Of a DNA stretch of 64,000 bases, positions 55,960-64,000 are shown piece by piece; position 1 is the stretch's first letter, and each line of letters starts with the position of its first letter. The DNA comes from Tenacibaculum gallaicum. Lineage in GTDB: Bacteria > Bacteroidota > Bacteroidia > Flavobacteriales > Flavobacteriaceae. Under the pieces are notes generated by a model, which was not told where the DNA came from, made no database searches, and saw nothing but the letters and a program-made list of their open reading frames with translations. The translations under genes were made by a program, and so were the position numbers. The stretch lies in contig NZ_QUNS01000004.1 in assembly GCF_003387615.1 (NCBI RefSeq), positions 238,177-302,176 of the forward strand, read 5' to 3'.

Positions 55960-57129
55960 ATGGTTAACGAGGGAAAATTATCATTAGAAAATCAGCAAAA
56001 ACTAGATAAATTACAAGAAGAATTAGCTTCTGCTCGCGATACTTTTTTAGGGTATCCTGTATCAAAAGACTTTGATTATTCAGAATTAAATAAGTTTTTT
56101 CAATATCCAATTAACAACCTTGGTGATCCTTTCGAACAAGGTACTTATCGTGTACGTACCCATGAAATGGAACGTGAGGTTATTGCATTTTTCGCAAAAC
56201 TATTTAGAGCAAACCCAAAAGACTTTTGGGGATATGTTACCAATGGTGGCTCAGAAAGCAACCTCTATGGTTTATACATTGCTCGTGAATTGTTTCCGAA
56301 GGCTATGGTATATTATTCAGAGTCTACTCATTACAGTGTTCGCAAAAACATTCATTTGTTAAACATTCCTAGTATTGTAATTAAATCGCAAGAAAATGGT
56401 GAGATGGATTATGAAGATTTTGAAAATACTGTTCGTATGAACCGCCATAAACCAGTAATTGTATTGGCTACTTTTGGTACTACTATGAAAGAAGCTAAAG
56501 ATGATATTGCTAAAATCAAGGATATTTTACACAATTTAGCTATTCAAGATCATTATATTCACTGCGATGCTGCCTTAGCAGGATCTTTTGGACCATTTAT
56601 GCAACCTCGTCTTCCTTTTGATTTTATGGATGGTGCTGACAGTATTTCTATCAGTGGACATAAATTTATTGGTTCACCGATACCTACTGGAGTATTGATG
56701 GCTAAAAGATCAAATAGAGATAGAATTGCTAAAGGAATTTCGTACATCGGTTCTTTTGACACTACTATTACAGGCTCTCGTAACGGACATTCTCCTTTAT
56801 TCTTGTGGTATGCCTTAAAGCAATTAGGTGTTGAGGGTTTACAACAACGTTACCAACATAGTTTAGCTGTGGCCGAATATTGCGAAGCTGAATTACAAAA
56901 AATCGGAGTAAATGCTTGGAGAAACCCGAATGCAATTACTGTGGTATTACCAAAAACTCCACAAAGTATTAAAGATAAATGGCAGTTAGCTACTGAAGGA
57001 AGCATTTCTCATGTTATTTGTATGCCTAACGTAACAAAAACTCAGATTGATGAATTTGTAAACGATTTAAAAAATTGTACAGAACAGATTATTGAAGAGG
57101 AATTTTCCTATGATTTTTCATTAAGCTAA
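55960..57129 (+). CDS. PLP-dependent decarboxylase, histidine-decarboxylase-like
   Basis: The 389-residue protein is a group II (fold I) PLP decarboxylase: GYVTNGGSESNLYGLYIARE, YYSESTHYSVRKN, HCDAALAGSFGPFM, and the PLP lysine in SISGHKFIGSPIPTGV. The overall pattern matches the bacterial PLP histidine decarboxylases that make histamine. The ATG at 55960 (MVNEGKLSLENQ) lies after the perfect -7 box, while an in-frame TTG at 55942 does not fit. In other bacteria, histamine feeds siderophore synthesis; no siderophore genes are seen here. Another amino acid substrate cannot be excluded. Confidence 0.85.
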   Translation: MVNEGKLSLENQQKLDKLQEELASARDTFLGYPVSKDFDYSELNKFFQYPINNLGDPFEQGTYRVRTHEMEREVIAFFAKLFRANPKDFWGYVTNGGSESNLYGLYIARELFPKAMVYYSESTHYSVRKNIHLLNIPSIVIKSQENGEMDYEDFENTVRMNRHKPVIVLATFGTTMKEAKDDIAKIKDILHNLAIQDHYIHCDAALAGSFGPFMQPRLPFDFMDGADSISISGHKFIGSPIPTGVLMAKRSNRDRIAKGISYIGSFDTTITGSRNGHSPLFLWYALKQLGVEGLQQRYQHSLAVAEYCEAELQKIGVNAWRNPNAITVVLPKTPQSIKDKWQLATEGSISHVICMPNVTKTQIDEFVNDLKNCTEQIIEEEFSYDFSLS

Positions 57130-57151
57130 CCTTTTATTAATTTAAGACAAG

Positions 57152-57159
57152 TACTTTTG
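57152..57159 (+). promoter_or_regulatory. -7 promoter box of the beta-barrel protein gene
   Basis: TACTTTTG is a perfect TAnnTTTG match, 24 bases before the ATG at 57184. Confidence 0.6.
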
Positions 57160-57183
57160 ATTGCTTTAAAAGAAAATTTAATT

Positions 57184-57807
57184 ATGAAGAAATTATTATT
57201 AAGCACAATGCTACTTGCATTGTCTTTTGCTTATGGACAAGAAAAAAAAGAAAAATTAACTATTGAAAAAGGTACGTGGTATACTAGTGCTAATTTTTCC
57301 ATAGGACATAATAGTAATGAATTTGAAGGTTCTCCTGAAACTTCTAAATATTTTAACTTTAACTTCTCTCCTAAAGTAGGATATACTATTAACGACAACT
57401 TAATTATAGGTTTAGGTGTAGGATATGGATATTCAAAAAGTGAATCAGGGAGTGAAATTGGAAAAGGTAACTCCTACAAAATCTTTCCTTACATCAAAAA
57501 ACACTTTCCACTTGGAAAGAAATTAACTATTTCGTTACAAGGAGAGTTTAGTTATAGTTATTCTGATTATTCAAGCAATATTAATTCTACTCCATACGAA
57601 AGAAGCACCAACCAATATTTTGTAGGGATAAGACCTGGACTTACTTATTTTTTAAACAAAAACATCGCCTTAGAAGCTAATATAGGTAGCTTAGGTTATT
57701 CTAAAACAGACCAAGATGAAAGTAGTTTTCCTGACAGAGAATCTGATTCATTTCAGTTTAATATAAACTCAACTGATTTAATGTTCGGTTTATCATATTA
57801 TTGGTAG
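57184..57807 (+). CDS. Outer-membrane beta-barrel protein
   Basis: The 207-residue protein has a signal peptide (MKKLLLSTMLLALSFAYG, then QEKKE). It has alternating amphipathic strands: FNFSPKVGYTINDNLIIGLG, ISLQGEFSYSYSDYS, GIRPGLTYFLNKNIALEANI, and a C-terminal strand STDLMFGLSYYW that ends in an aromatic residue as barrel proteins do. It looks like an 8-strand OmpW/OmpX-size porin-like protein. Function is unknown. ATG 57184 is preferred over an earlier in-frame codon because of the promoter and signal peptide. Confidence 0.8.
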   Translation: MKKLLLSTMLLALSFAYGQEKKEKLTIEKGTWYTSANFSIGHNSNEFEGSPETSKYFNFNFSPKVGYTINDNLIIGLGVGYGYSKSESGSEIGKGNSYKIFPYIKKHFPLGKKLTISLQGEFSYSYSDYSSNINSTPYERSTNQYFVGIRPGLTYFLNKNIALEANIGSLGYSKTDQDESSFPDRESDSFQFNINSTDLMFGLSYYW

Positions 57808-57831
57808 TATTAAAGTTTACAAATCAAACAG

Positions 57832-57863
57832 AAAACGCTAAGAAAATTCTTAGCGTTTTTTTA
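57832..57863. terminator. Terminator between beta-barrel gene and methyltransferase gene
   Basis: Thirteen-base arms (57832-57844, 57847-57859; AAAACGCTAAGAA/TTCTTAGCGTTTT) with flanking T tract. The right arm overlaps the stop codon of the minus-strand methyltransferase. Confidence 0.85.
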
Positions 57864-58947
57864 TACATTCTATTATTTGAAACTTTTTATTTTGTTGTAA
57901 CACACTTACCGAAGAAAAAAGCTTTGTTAGGTGCGTACTATAATTCAAATGGGAATTAGCTACTAACAAAAACCTCCCTTTGTTTTTTAAACAATTTTCT
58001 ATTCCTTTAAAAAGATTAAGTGCTATCTCAATATTATTCTCATACTCGAAATGAAAAGGAGGATTCGATACTACTAAGTCGAAAGAATTTTCTTTTAACC
58101 CCTCTAGGGTATCATCGCATAAAAATTCTGCTTTTTTTCCTTCTAAGTTAATTTTAGATGACTCAATAGCTAAATTAAAATCATCTAACAAAGTTACTTC
58201 TGCTTTTGGATTTTGCTCCACTACTTCATAAGCAATAATACCATTTCCCGAAGCTACATCTAATACTTTTAACTCTCTAGAGTCAACTACTAAGTTTTCT
58301 AAAAAAAATTGTGTTCCTATATCTACACTTCCAGAAGAAAACACACCGTAATATTGTTGTAAAGCTTTGTCTTTCCACTGAATAGTGTTGATTAGGTTTT
58401 TCTTTTGAAATTCCTTTTTAGGTGTTTTTAAAATAAGTAACCTTACTTTTTTCCATGCTTTTGACTGAGTAACTTCTTCAAAATATTGTTCTGCAACCCT
58501 TATAAAAGAAGGAGAAAAATACTTAGTCATAAATCCGCAAACAACTTCTGTTTTTTTATTAGAAACTGTATGAATTTGTTGTAAAAACAATTCAAATAAT
58601 TCTAATGACTTTGGAGTTTTAATCAAAGCTATTTCTACATTCTGTAAATCATCAAGCGGAGTTTTAAAATCAATTTCTGTAGAAAAATTATTCAACTTTA
58701 AGTTTTGACGAATTGCTTTTTGCTGACTAGCATACGTCCAAACAGTCGTAATCTTTTTATTCTGAAAAACACAATTCCATACTCCAAAACGGTCATTAAA
58801 AAGATGTAAGTGGTCTATCTCTTTTTCAGCTATATAATCTAACGCTAAGAGTTCAGCGTTACTCCAAGCTCTTAAACTTTTGTCAGAAGTCTTAGGGTAA
58901 CGTTGTAATTTATATGTTTTTGAATTAATTTTTACTGTAGTATCCAA
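57850..58947 (-). CDS. RlmG/RsmC-type rRNA guanine-N2 methyltransferase
   Basis: The 365-residue protein has two tandem methyltransferase-like halves. The N-terminal half is degenerate. The C-terminal half has a SAM site (LKVLDVASGNGIIAYEV) and the catalytic motif DLVVSNPPFHF, then FKGIENCLKNKGRFLLVANS. Related E. coli enzymes methylate G1835 of 23S (RlmG) or G1207 of 16S rRNA (RsmC). The overall pattern looks nearer to RlmG, but the target is not certain. It follows the glutamate-synthase-like gene by 18 bases. Confidence 0.82.
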   Translation of the reverse strand: MDTTVKINSKTYKLQRYPKTSDKSLRAWSNAELLALDYIAEKEIDHLHLFNDRFGVWNCVFQNKKITTVWTYASQQKAIRQNLKLNNFSTEIDFKTPLDDLQNVEIALIKTPKSLELFELFLQQIHTVSNKKTEVVCGFMTKYFSPSFIRVAEQYFEEVTQSKAWKKVRLLILKTPKKEFQKKNLINTIQWKDKALQQYYGVFSSGSVDIGTQFFLENLVVDSRELKVLDVASGNGIIAYEVVEQNPKAEVTLLDDFNLAIESSKINLEGKKAEFLCDDTLEGLKENSFDLVVSNPPFHFEYENNIEIALNLFKGIENCLKNKGRFLLVANSHLNYSTHLTKLFSSVSVLQQNKKFQIIECIKKR

Positions 58948-58965
58948 TTAACTAATATTCTATTC

Positions 58966-60498
58966 TTAACTTATAAAAACCTTTTCTTTAACGTAGTAAA
59001 TTTCATCTAATGAAGTTATTTCTCCTCTCGTATTTCTTCTGAAAATGTGTTTTGGTTCAATATCTTCAATTGATTCTTTCCCCATAGCTGCAACCATTTC
59101 TTTAATTGCACTAATGGTTTTATTGTGGTAATTTTTTACACGCATATTCTTATACTTAACTACCAAAGCCTTTACCAGGTCTTTTTCTTGTGTTGCTACA
59201 CCTACAGGACAAGTGTCTAAATTACATTCACGTGCCTGAATACATCCCAAACTCAACATAAAGCTACGAGCCATTCCTATGGCATCAGCGCCTAACGCTA
59301 AGTATTTAATCACGTCAAAAGCATCAATAGCTTTTCCACTTGCAATGATTCTTATTTGGTCTCTTAACCCGTATTTTTTTAGTTTTTTATTTACAAAAGA
59401 CAATCCTTCTAATAACGGTGTACCAATGTAGTTTGAGAATTCTAAAGGTGCTGAACCTGTTCCTCCTTCACCTCCATCAACAGCTATATAATCAGGATAA
59501 TTATTTGCATCAGCAAATGCTTTAATCATCGCTTCAATTTCATCATTATCCCCAACACAAAATTTAATTCCTATTGGCTTCCCTCCTGACAACTCTCTTA
59601 CTTGTTGAATAAATGCAACCATTTCATCAAAATTAGAAAAAGCATCATGCCCTGGTGGCGAATCTACTCGTGTAAAAGGCTCTACAGAACGGATTTCAGC
59701 AATTTCTTTTGTATTCTTTTTTGCTGGAAGAATTCCTCCATGACCAGGTTTAGCTCCCTGAGAAAGCTTTATTTCAACCATTTTCACCTCTGGTCTTACT
59801 GCATTCTTCTTAAAAATCTCAGCATTAAAAACTCGTTTCCCATTTACACTTTTTCCTGCTCCAAAATAGCCTGTTCCTACTTGAAAAATTAAATCTCCAC
59901 CTTGTAAATGGTAAGGAGAAACCCCTCCTTCACCTGTGTTATGAGCAAATCCTCCCATTTTTGCTCCTTGATTTAATGCCATAATTGCATTTTTACTTAA
60001 CGAACCAAACGACATTGCAGAAATGTTAATTATAGAGGAGTTATACTTTTGTGTACACTTATCTGAGCCTATGAGTACTCTTTCCCCACTAATATGATGA
60101 TGGTCTTTAGGAAATAATGAATGTTTTACAAATTCATATCCTTTTGCATATACATTGTGTTGTGTACCAAAAGGAACTGTTTCAATTTCTTTTTTTGATC
60201 GTTGGTAAACTATACTCCTTTTCTCACGGTTAATAGGTTTTCCGCTTAAATCATCTTCAATAAAATACTGTTGAATTTTTTCTCGCTCTTCTTCAAATAC
60301 CCAACGTAAGCGTGCAATTACAGGGAATGCACGCATTAATGAGTGCTCTTTTTGAATAAAAGCATCATATATTGCTAATAAAGTTACTACTGAAGCAACA
60401 GTTAACAAAATATAATTCCCCATATCTGGCATGAAATAAACTAACACACCACATAAAATATTAATTGCAATAATAACAGATAAGATAGTATCTCTCAT
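58966..60498 (-). CDS. FMN-binding glutamate synthase-family protein
   Basis: The 510-residue protein has two N-terminal transmembrane segments (at about 5-45) and then a GltB-like FMN barrel: INISAMSFGSLSKNAIMALN, NTGEGGVSPYH, LSQGAKPGHGGILPA, VDGGEGGTGSAPLEF. The cysteine cluster C-IQAREC-NLDTC-PVGVATQ is that of the [3Fe-4S] centre. It lacks the glutaminase domain of true glutamate synthase, so it is a membrane-bound relative of unknown electron donor. It has its own promoter. Confidence 0.9.
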   Translation of the reverse strand: MRDTILSVIIAINILCGVLVYFMPDMGNYILLTVASVVTLLAIYDAFIQKEHSLMRAFPVIARLRWVFEEEREKIQQYFIEDDLSGKPINREKRSIVYQRSKKEIETVPFGTQHNVYAKGYEFVKHSLFPKDHHHISGERVLIGSDKCTQKYNSSIINISAMSFGSLSKNAIMALNQGAKMGGFAHNTGEGGVSPYHLQGGDLIFQVGTGYFGAGKSVNGKRVFNAEIFKKNAVRPEVKMVEIKLSQGAKPGHGGILPAKKNTKEIAEIRSVEPFTRVDSPPGHDAFSNFDEMVAFIQQVRELSGGKPIGIKFCVGDNDEIEAMIKAFADANNYPDYIAVDGGEGGTGSAPLEFSNYIGTPLLEGLSFVNKKLKKYGLRDQIRIIASGKAIDAFDVIKYLALGADAIGMARSFMLSLGCIQARECNLDTCPVGVATQEKDLVKALVVKYKNMRVKNYHNKTISAIKEMVAAMGKESIEDIEPKHIFRRNTRGEITSLDEIYYVKEKVFIS

Positions 60499-60515
60499 TT
60501 CTTTTATTTTTCTGA

Positions 60516-60523
60516 CAAAAATA
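60516..60523 (-). promoter_or_regulatory. -7 promoter box of the glutamate synthase-family gene
   Basis: The minus strand reads TATTTTTG, a perfect TAnnTTTG match, 17 bases before the ATG. Confidence 0.6.
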
Positions 60524-60539
60524 CAATTTTAGCATAAAA

Positions 60540-60566
60540 AAAGCCCTGACATATAGCCAGAGCTTT
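60540..60566 (-). terminator. Intrinsic terminator of rpmE2
   Basis: On the minus strand a 9-bp stem AAAGCTCTG/CAGGGCTTT (one G-U pair) is followed by a T tract. Confidence 0.8.
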
Positions 60567-60590
60567 CTTTTATATTTAAAATACTTAAAA

Positions 60591-60842
60591 TTACTTCTTG
60601 AATTTCGAGTATTTGTTTTTGAACTTATCAATACGTCCTGCAGTATCTACTAACTTAGACTTACCAGTGTAGAAAGGATGTGAAGTTCTTGAAATTTCTA
60701 ATTTAATTAATGGATACTCAACTCCTTCTACTTCTAAAGTTTCTTTTGTATTAGCAGTTGAACGTGTTAAAAAAACATCTCCATTAGACATGTCTTTGAA
60801 CGCTACCATTCTATAATTTTCTGGATGTATACCTTTTTTCAT
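60591..60842 (-). CDS. rpmE2: 50S ribosomal protein L31, type B
   Basis: The 83 residues start [20 protein letters not shown] and contain the [20 protein letters not shown] block of L31 with the C-terminal [10 protein letters not shown]. The CxxC zinc motifs of type A are absent, which makes it the zinc-free type B. In other bacteria type B replaces type A under zinc limitation. It has its own promoter and terminator, so it is a single-gene unit with a leader of about 100 nt. Confidence 0.95.
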   Translation of the reverse strand: MKKGIHPENYRMVAFKDMSNGDVFLTRSTANTKETLEVEGVEYPLIKLEISRTSHPFYTGKSKLVDTAGRIDKFKNKYSKFKK

Positions 60843-60948
60843 CTCTTGTAAATTTAAAATCTTTTATTTTTGTTGAAAAAATTATAAAGTTGGTAATGCT
60901 TTATAGTTGTTTCATATATCAAAAACCTGCAATGGCTATTTGAGGGTG

Positions 60949-60978
60949 CAAATTTAACCCTTTTTTTTAATTTGCAAA
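60949..60978 (-). promoter_or_regulatory. Promoter of rpmE2
   Basis: On the minus strand TTTG (60975-60978), an 18-base spacer, and a perfect -7 box TAAATTTG (60949-60956) precede rpmE2 by about 106 bases. Confidence 0.65.
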
Positions 60979-61039
60979 CAAATAATTTGCTTTAATTTGT
61001 ACAACATCTTTATAAACTACAGAAAATAACATTTTATAT

Positions 61040-62080
61040 ATGCGTTTTTATAAACTTTTAACTTTAGGATTAACTACTTTACTTGTAACATCTTGTAGCG
61101 AAACTAATTACAAATTTAAATTAAATACTACCAAAAAAACTACTTTAGGTAAAAAAGCTGCTATTAAGTTTGAACAACTTAAAGGTGAACAGATAGATTC
61201 TGTACAACTTTACGTAAACAACAAACGTGTAAATACTAACGAAACAAGTATTACTATAAATACTGCTGATTTTGGTGTAGGAAAACATGCTGTTACTGCG
61301 TTGGCTTTTTACCCAAACAAATCAAAAAAACTAAACAACTCTATTGAGATATTAGCGAAAGAAGCTCCGTCTGTGTATTCTTATAAAATTGTAAATATTT
61401 ATCCGCATGATAAAGGAGCCTACACTCAAGGCTTAGAGTATAAGAATGGTTATTTATACGAAAGTACAGGGCGTAATGGAGAGTCTACTTTACGAAAAGT
61501 AGAATTAGAAACTGGAAAAGTTTTACAAAAGGTAGATTTAGATAAGAAGTACTTTGGAGAAGGAATGACCATTTTTAAGAATAAAATTTATTGGTTGACA
61601 TGGCATGCTCGTAAAGGTTTTATATACGATCTTGAAACATTTAAGCAACTTGGGAGCTTTAATTACACCAATAGCAATCAAGGTTGGGGATTAACACACA
61701 ACGGTTCTGAGCTTATTAAAACGGATGGAAGCAACAAAATTTGGTTTTTAGACGCAAATAATCAGCAAGAAAAAAGAAGTGTTCAAGTATACACAAACAA
61801 ATACCCTGTTGATAATTTAAATGAAATTGAACTTATTGATGGTAAAGTTTATGCTAATAAATGGCAACAAAATTCAATAGTTATTATCAATCCAGAAACT
61901 GGTGTTGTTGAAGGTGTAGCTAACTTAAATGGATTAAGAGATATTGTTGCTAAAGATCAAACTATAGAGCCTCAAGACGATGTACTAAATGGTATTGCAT
62001 ATGATACTGAAAACAATCGTTTGTTCGTAACTGGAAAACATTGGGGAAAATTATTCGAAATAGAATTAATCAAACAATAA
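61040..62080 (+). CDS. Glutaminyl-peptide cyclotransferase (type I, beta-propeller), lipoprotein
   Basis: This enzyme turns N-terminal Gln into pyroglutamate. The 346-residue protein has a lipoprotein signal (TTLLVTSCSETNY), a short Ig-like region at about 25-110, and a five-bladed propeller of the plant type: YPHDKGAYTQGLEYKNGYLY, ESTGRNGESTLRKVEL, FGEGMTIFKNKIYWLTWHAR, QGWGLTHNGSELIKTDGSN, LNEIELIDGKVYANKW, and LNGIAYDTENNRLFVTGKHW. All typical blade motifs are present. It fits the many exported proteins here with Gln at the mature N terminus. Confidence 0.92.
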   Translation: MRFYKLLTLGLTTLLVTSCSETNYKFKLNTTKKTTLGKKAAIKFEQLKGEQIDSVQLYVNNKRVNTNETSITINTADFGVGKHAVTALAFYPNKSKKLNNSIEILAKEAPSVYSYKIVNIYPHDKGAYTQGLEYKNGYLYESTGRNGESTLRKVELETGKVLQKVDLDKKYFGEGMTIFKNKIYWLTWHARKGFIYDLETFKQLGSFNYTNSNQGWGLTHNGSELIKTDGSNKIWFLDANNQQEKRSVQVYTNKYPVDNLNEIELIDGKVYANKWQQNSIVIINPETGVVEGVANLNGLRDIVAKDQTIEPQDDVLNGIAYDTENNRLFVTGKHWGKLFEIELIKQ

Positions 62081-62096
62081 TCTACTACCTAAAATC

Positions 62097-63596
62097 ATGA
62101 AAAATACCCTTCCCATAATACTAGCGCTTATTTTATCTATTATTGTAATGTCTTGTAGAAAAGATTTCACTACAGTACCTAGTTATGGGAAGTTACAGTT
62201 TTCAAAAGACACCGTATTTCTAGACACTGTTTTTAGCAACATAGGTTCTGCTACTTATAACTTAAAAGTATACAATAAGAGTAGTAAAACTATTACAATT
62301 CCAGAAATCAAATTGGAAAATGGAAATACTTCAAATTACCGATTGAATGTAGATGGATTAGCTGGTGACAGTTTCAATAACATTGATATTTTAGCAAATG
62401 ACAGCATCTATATTTTTATAGAAACCACTATTAATGTTAATACAGTAACCAATCCCTTATACACTGATAAAATATTGTTCGATAATGGAGAAAATCAACA
62501 AGATGTAGATTTGGTTACCTTGGTACAAGATGCGCATTTTATTTTTCCTTCTAAAAACAGTTCGGGTATTGAAACATTAATTATTGACGGCAAAGAAACC
62601 GAGATTCAAGGTCGTTTTTTAACTGATGAAGAGCTCGCTTTTACTAGTGAAAAGTCGTATGTTATTTACGGTTATGCAGCAGTACCTTCTAGTAAAACAC
62701 TAACAATTGAAGCAGGAGCTAAAATTCACTTTCACAACAATTCTGGATTGATTATTGATAAAGACGCTAACCTTAAAGCCAATGGAACCTTAGATGAAAA
62801 AATTGTTTTTGAAGGTGACCGACTAGAGCATCAGTTTGGTGAAATACCAGGACAATGGGGAGCTATTTGGATACGTGAAGGGAGTTACAATAACGAGTTA
62901 AATCACATTCAAATTAAAAATGGAACTGTTGGTCTTTTAGTTGACGGGCAAAACGCATCCTCTCCTACGCTAACTATAAAAAACACCGAGATATATAATA
63001 ATTCAAATTATGGCGTTTTAGGTAGAAATACTCATATTGAAGGAGAAAACTTAGTAATTGGTAGTTCAGGACAATCTTCATTAGCTTGTACTTTTGGAGG
63101 AAAATATAGTTTTATACACTCTACTTTTGCTAATTTTTGGAATAGCAGTATTCGTCAATTACCTACAGTTTTAATAAATAACCACATTACTTATTCTAAC
63201 GATAACAACCAAGAAGTTACAGAAATTAATGATTTAGTAAATACTAACTTTATTAATTGCATTATTGAAGGAAATAACAATGTAGAGTTTATTCTTGATA
63301 GAATTGACGGAACAACTTTTAACTACATGGTTGAAAACTGTTTAATCAAATTTGATGATTTTAATAATTCATTTACTGATAATAATGAATTGAATTTTGA
63401 TGATACTTCACATTATCAAAACAACATTTTAAACGGTGAATCTGACTTTAAAGATGTTACTAAAAACGAGTTTATCATTGGTGAAAATAGTGATGCCATT
63501 AATAAAGCACAACCTTCCGCTGTTTCTGAAGATATTTTAGGTATTGATAGAAACACTTCTCCTGATATTGGCGCATATCAACATATTACTTTTTAA
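62097..63596 (+). CDS. Beta-helix lipoprotein of unknown function
   Basis: The 499-residue protein has a lipobox (SIIVMSCRKDF). The N-terminal ~150 residues form an Ig-like region (FSKDTVFLDTVFSNIGSATY, the pattern of DUF1573-like proteins). A right-handed beta-helix follows (LTIEAGAKIHFHNNSGLIID, GQWGAIWIREGSYNNELNHI, IKNTEIYNNSNYGVLGRN), and it ends DILGIDRNTSPDIGAYQH, a common end of parallel beta-helix proteins. It lies 16 bases after the glutaminyl cyclase gene and is likely co-transcribed. I do not know its function. Confidence 0.75.
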   Translation: MKNTLPIILALILSIIVMSCRKDFTTVPSYGKLQFSKDTVFLDTVFSNIGSATYNLKVYNKSSKTITIPEIKLENGNTSNYRLNVDGLAGDSFNNIDILANDSIYIFIETTINVNTVTNPLYTDKILFDNGENQQDVDLVTLVQDAHFIFPSKNSSGIETLIIDGKETEIQGRFLTDEELAFTSEKSYVIYGYAAVPSSKTLTIEAGAKIHFHNNSGLIIDKDANLKANGTLDEKIVFEGDRLEHQFGEIPGQWGAIWIREGSYNNELNHIQIKNGTVGLLVDGQNASSPTLTIKNTEIYNNSNYGVLGRNTHIEGENLVIGSSGQSSLACTFGGKYSFIHSTFANFWNSSIRQLPTVLINNHITYSNDNNQEVTEINDLVNTNFINCIIEGNNNVEFILDRIDGTTFNYMVENCLIKFDDFNNSFTDNNELNFDDTSHYQNNILNGESDFKDVTKNEFIIGENSDAINKAQPSAVSEDILGIDRNTSPDIGAYQHITF

Positions 63597-63827
63597 ACAA
63601 ATAAGGTTTATCTACAAAAACACTTCCACTTAACGATTAAAACAATCCATTCATCGAATTATACTAAAGCACATTGCTATCTAAATATATATTTGTAGTG
63701 TATTTGTTTCATTCATAGTAATAAAATAAATTAATTAGTTTGGTTAGTTGAGAGCTATTCTTCCATAACCGTTATGAGTAGCTCTTTAAAAAAAGAAAAT
63801 TAATAACAGTATATATTAAAATATTTG
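63597..63827. other. Gene-free region before the G-rich small RNA
   Basis: No open frame is supported. A perfect -7 box TATATTTG (63688-63695) and a hairpin with arms AGAGCTA/TAGCTCT (63751-63785, inner ATAAC/GTTAT) are present; an A-rich rather than T-rich tract follows. A 7-of-8 -7 box (AATATTTG, 63820-63827) abuts the G-run. Confidence 0.45.
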
Positions 63828-63897
63828 TCGGGGGGCAATACTAATAGATTGAGGAATCTATGTAAAAAAAAAGGGATACTTAAGTATTCCTTTTTTT
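63828..63897 (+). ncRNA. Candidate small RNA with an exposed G6 run
   Basis: The segment starts TCGGGGGGCAATAC, then has a 7-bp hairpin ATAGATT-GAGG-AATCTAT (63844-63861), an A-rich spacer, and an intrinsic terminator (GGGATAC/GTATTCC, 63873-63890, then seven T). The layout of a single-stranded G-run, one hairpin and a terminator is that of a base-pairing sRNA. TCGGGGGG is exactly complementary to CCCCCCGA in the surface-island leader loop (35004-35011). If the adjacent -7 box sets the start, the RNA would begin within the G-run. Confidence 0.45.
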
Positions 63898-63905
63898 AGT
63901 TAGTA

Positions 63906-64000
63906 TGTCTCGTCCTGAAATAAGTTTACACAATTTAGACTTATTTTATGAAAAACAATGTATCCAAGAAGAAGCGTACACAGTGTGATTACAATTTAGG
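63906..64000 (+). mobile_element. Left end of an IS3-like insertion sequence (cut by window edge)
   Basis: TGTCTCGTCCTGAAATAAGT at 63906 is like the terminal inverted repeat of IS3-family elements I recall from Flavobacteriia. It is followed by an AAATAAGT/ACTTATTT inverted repeat and the start of a transposase-like frame. The other end is outside the window, so the target duplication cannot be seen. Confidence 0.6.
63948..64000 (+). CDS. IS3-family transposase OrfA, N-terminal fragment (cut by window edge)
   Basis: An ATG at 63948 opens MKNNVSKKKRTQCDYNLG up to the window edge. The basic start (KKKRTQ-DYNL) is like the N terminus of IS3 OrfA helix-turn-helix proteins. Only 17 full codons are visible, so the call rests mostly on the terminal repeat just upstream. 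Confidence 0.55.
   Translation, partial: MKNNVSKKKRTQCDYNL

Overview
The window is AT-rich and gene-dense, and its gene set points to a marine Flavobacteriaceae bacterium, with Tenacibaculum-like genomes as my best guess from memory. The evidence is a large type II-C Cas9, many signal peptides with Gln after the cleavage site, a type IX secretion (CHU_C) sorting domain, monomeric isocitrate dehydrogenase, ZapA next to RNase Y, and repeated use of the Bacteroidota -7 promoter box TAnnTTTG with little Shine-Dalgarno signal. I saw no rRNA or tRNA gene.

Layout. 1-5172: the cas9 end of a type II-C CRISPR-Cas locus. It holds the 5' part of cas1, the whole of cas9 (minus strand) and a tracrRNA (plus strand); the rest of cas1, probably cas2, and the repeat array must lie left of the window. 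5247-17796: a heme biosynthesis cluster that covers every step from glutamyl-tRNA to heme: hemA, a fused hemC-hemD, hemB, hemL, hemE and hemF on the minus strand, and hemH and hemJ on the plus strand. It also holds a divergent AraC-type regulator, a 7-bp tandem repeat and REP-like palindromes. 17869-34951: housekeeping and secreted genes (recR, pepD, ACP phosphodiesterase, gamma-glutamyltransferase, a Tricorn-like protease, a plant-like GH17 protein, an RluA-type pseudouridine synthase, trmD, rplS, icd, murQ, an ATP-grasp protein).

34963-41368: a six-gene accessory island of secreted, modular surface proteins. It starts with a promoter and a leader hairpin that carries a run of six C in its loop, and it ends with a T9SS-sorted protein. 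42022-47089: a sigma-54-type promoter with a Tyr/Arg-rich secreted protein, RNase Y, a 6S-like RNA, zapA with a coiled-coil partner, and an M23 peptidase. 47096-63596: a TonB-dependent receptor, small defensive and housekeeping genes, an iron/cobalamin-type ABC transporter whose ATPase lacks an ATG/GTG/TTG start, an M28 peptidase, a histidine-decarboxylase-like enzyme, rpmE2, a glutaminyl cyclase and a beta-helix lipoprotein. 63597-64000: a candidate G-rich small RNA, then the left end of an IS3-like element cut by the window edge.

The best candidates for undescribed biology are three. (1) A G6-containing small RNA (63828-63897) is perfectly complementary over 8 nt to the C6 hairpin loop in the leader of the surface-protein island. 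(2) A 725-bp gene-free region (29692-30416) has its own promoter-like box and a strong terminator. (3) The modular surface island has duplicated 'IDNKGTI' and 'VYRNG' modules. The near-universal Gln at the mature N terminus of exported proteins fits the glutaminyl cyclase encoded here. The CRISPR locus is a fairly standard II-C system with a readable tracrRNA and an inverted repeat just upstream of cas9.
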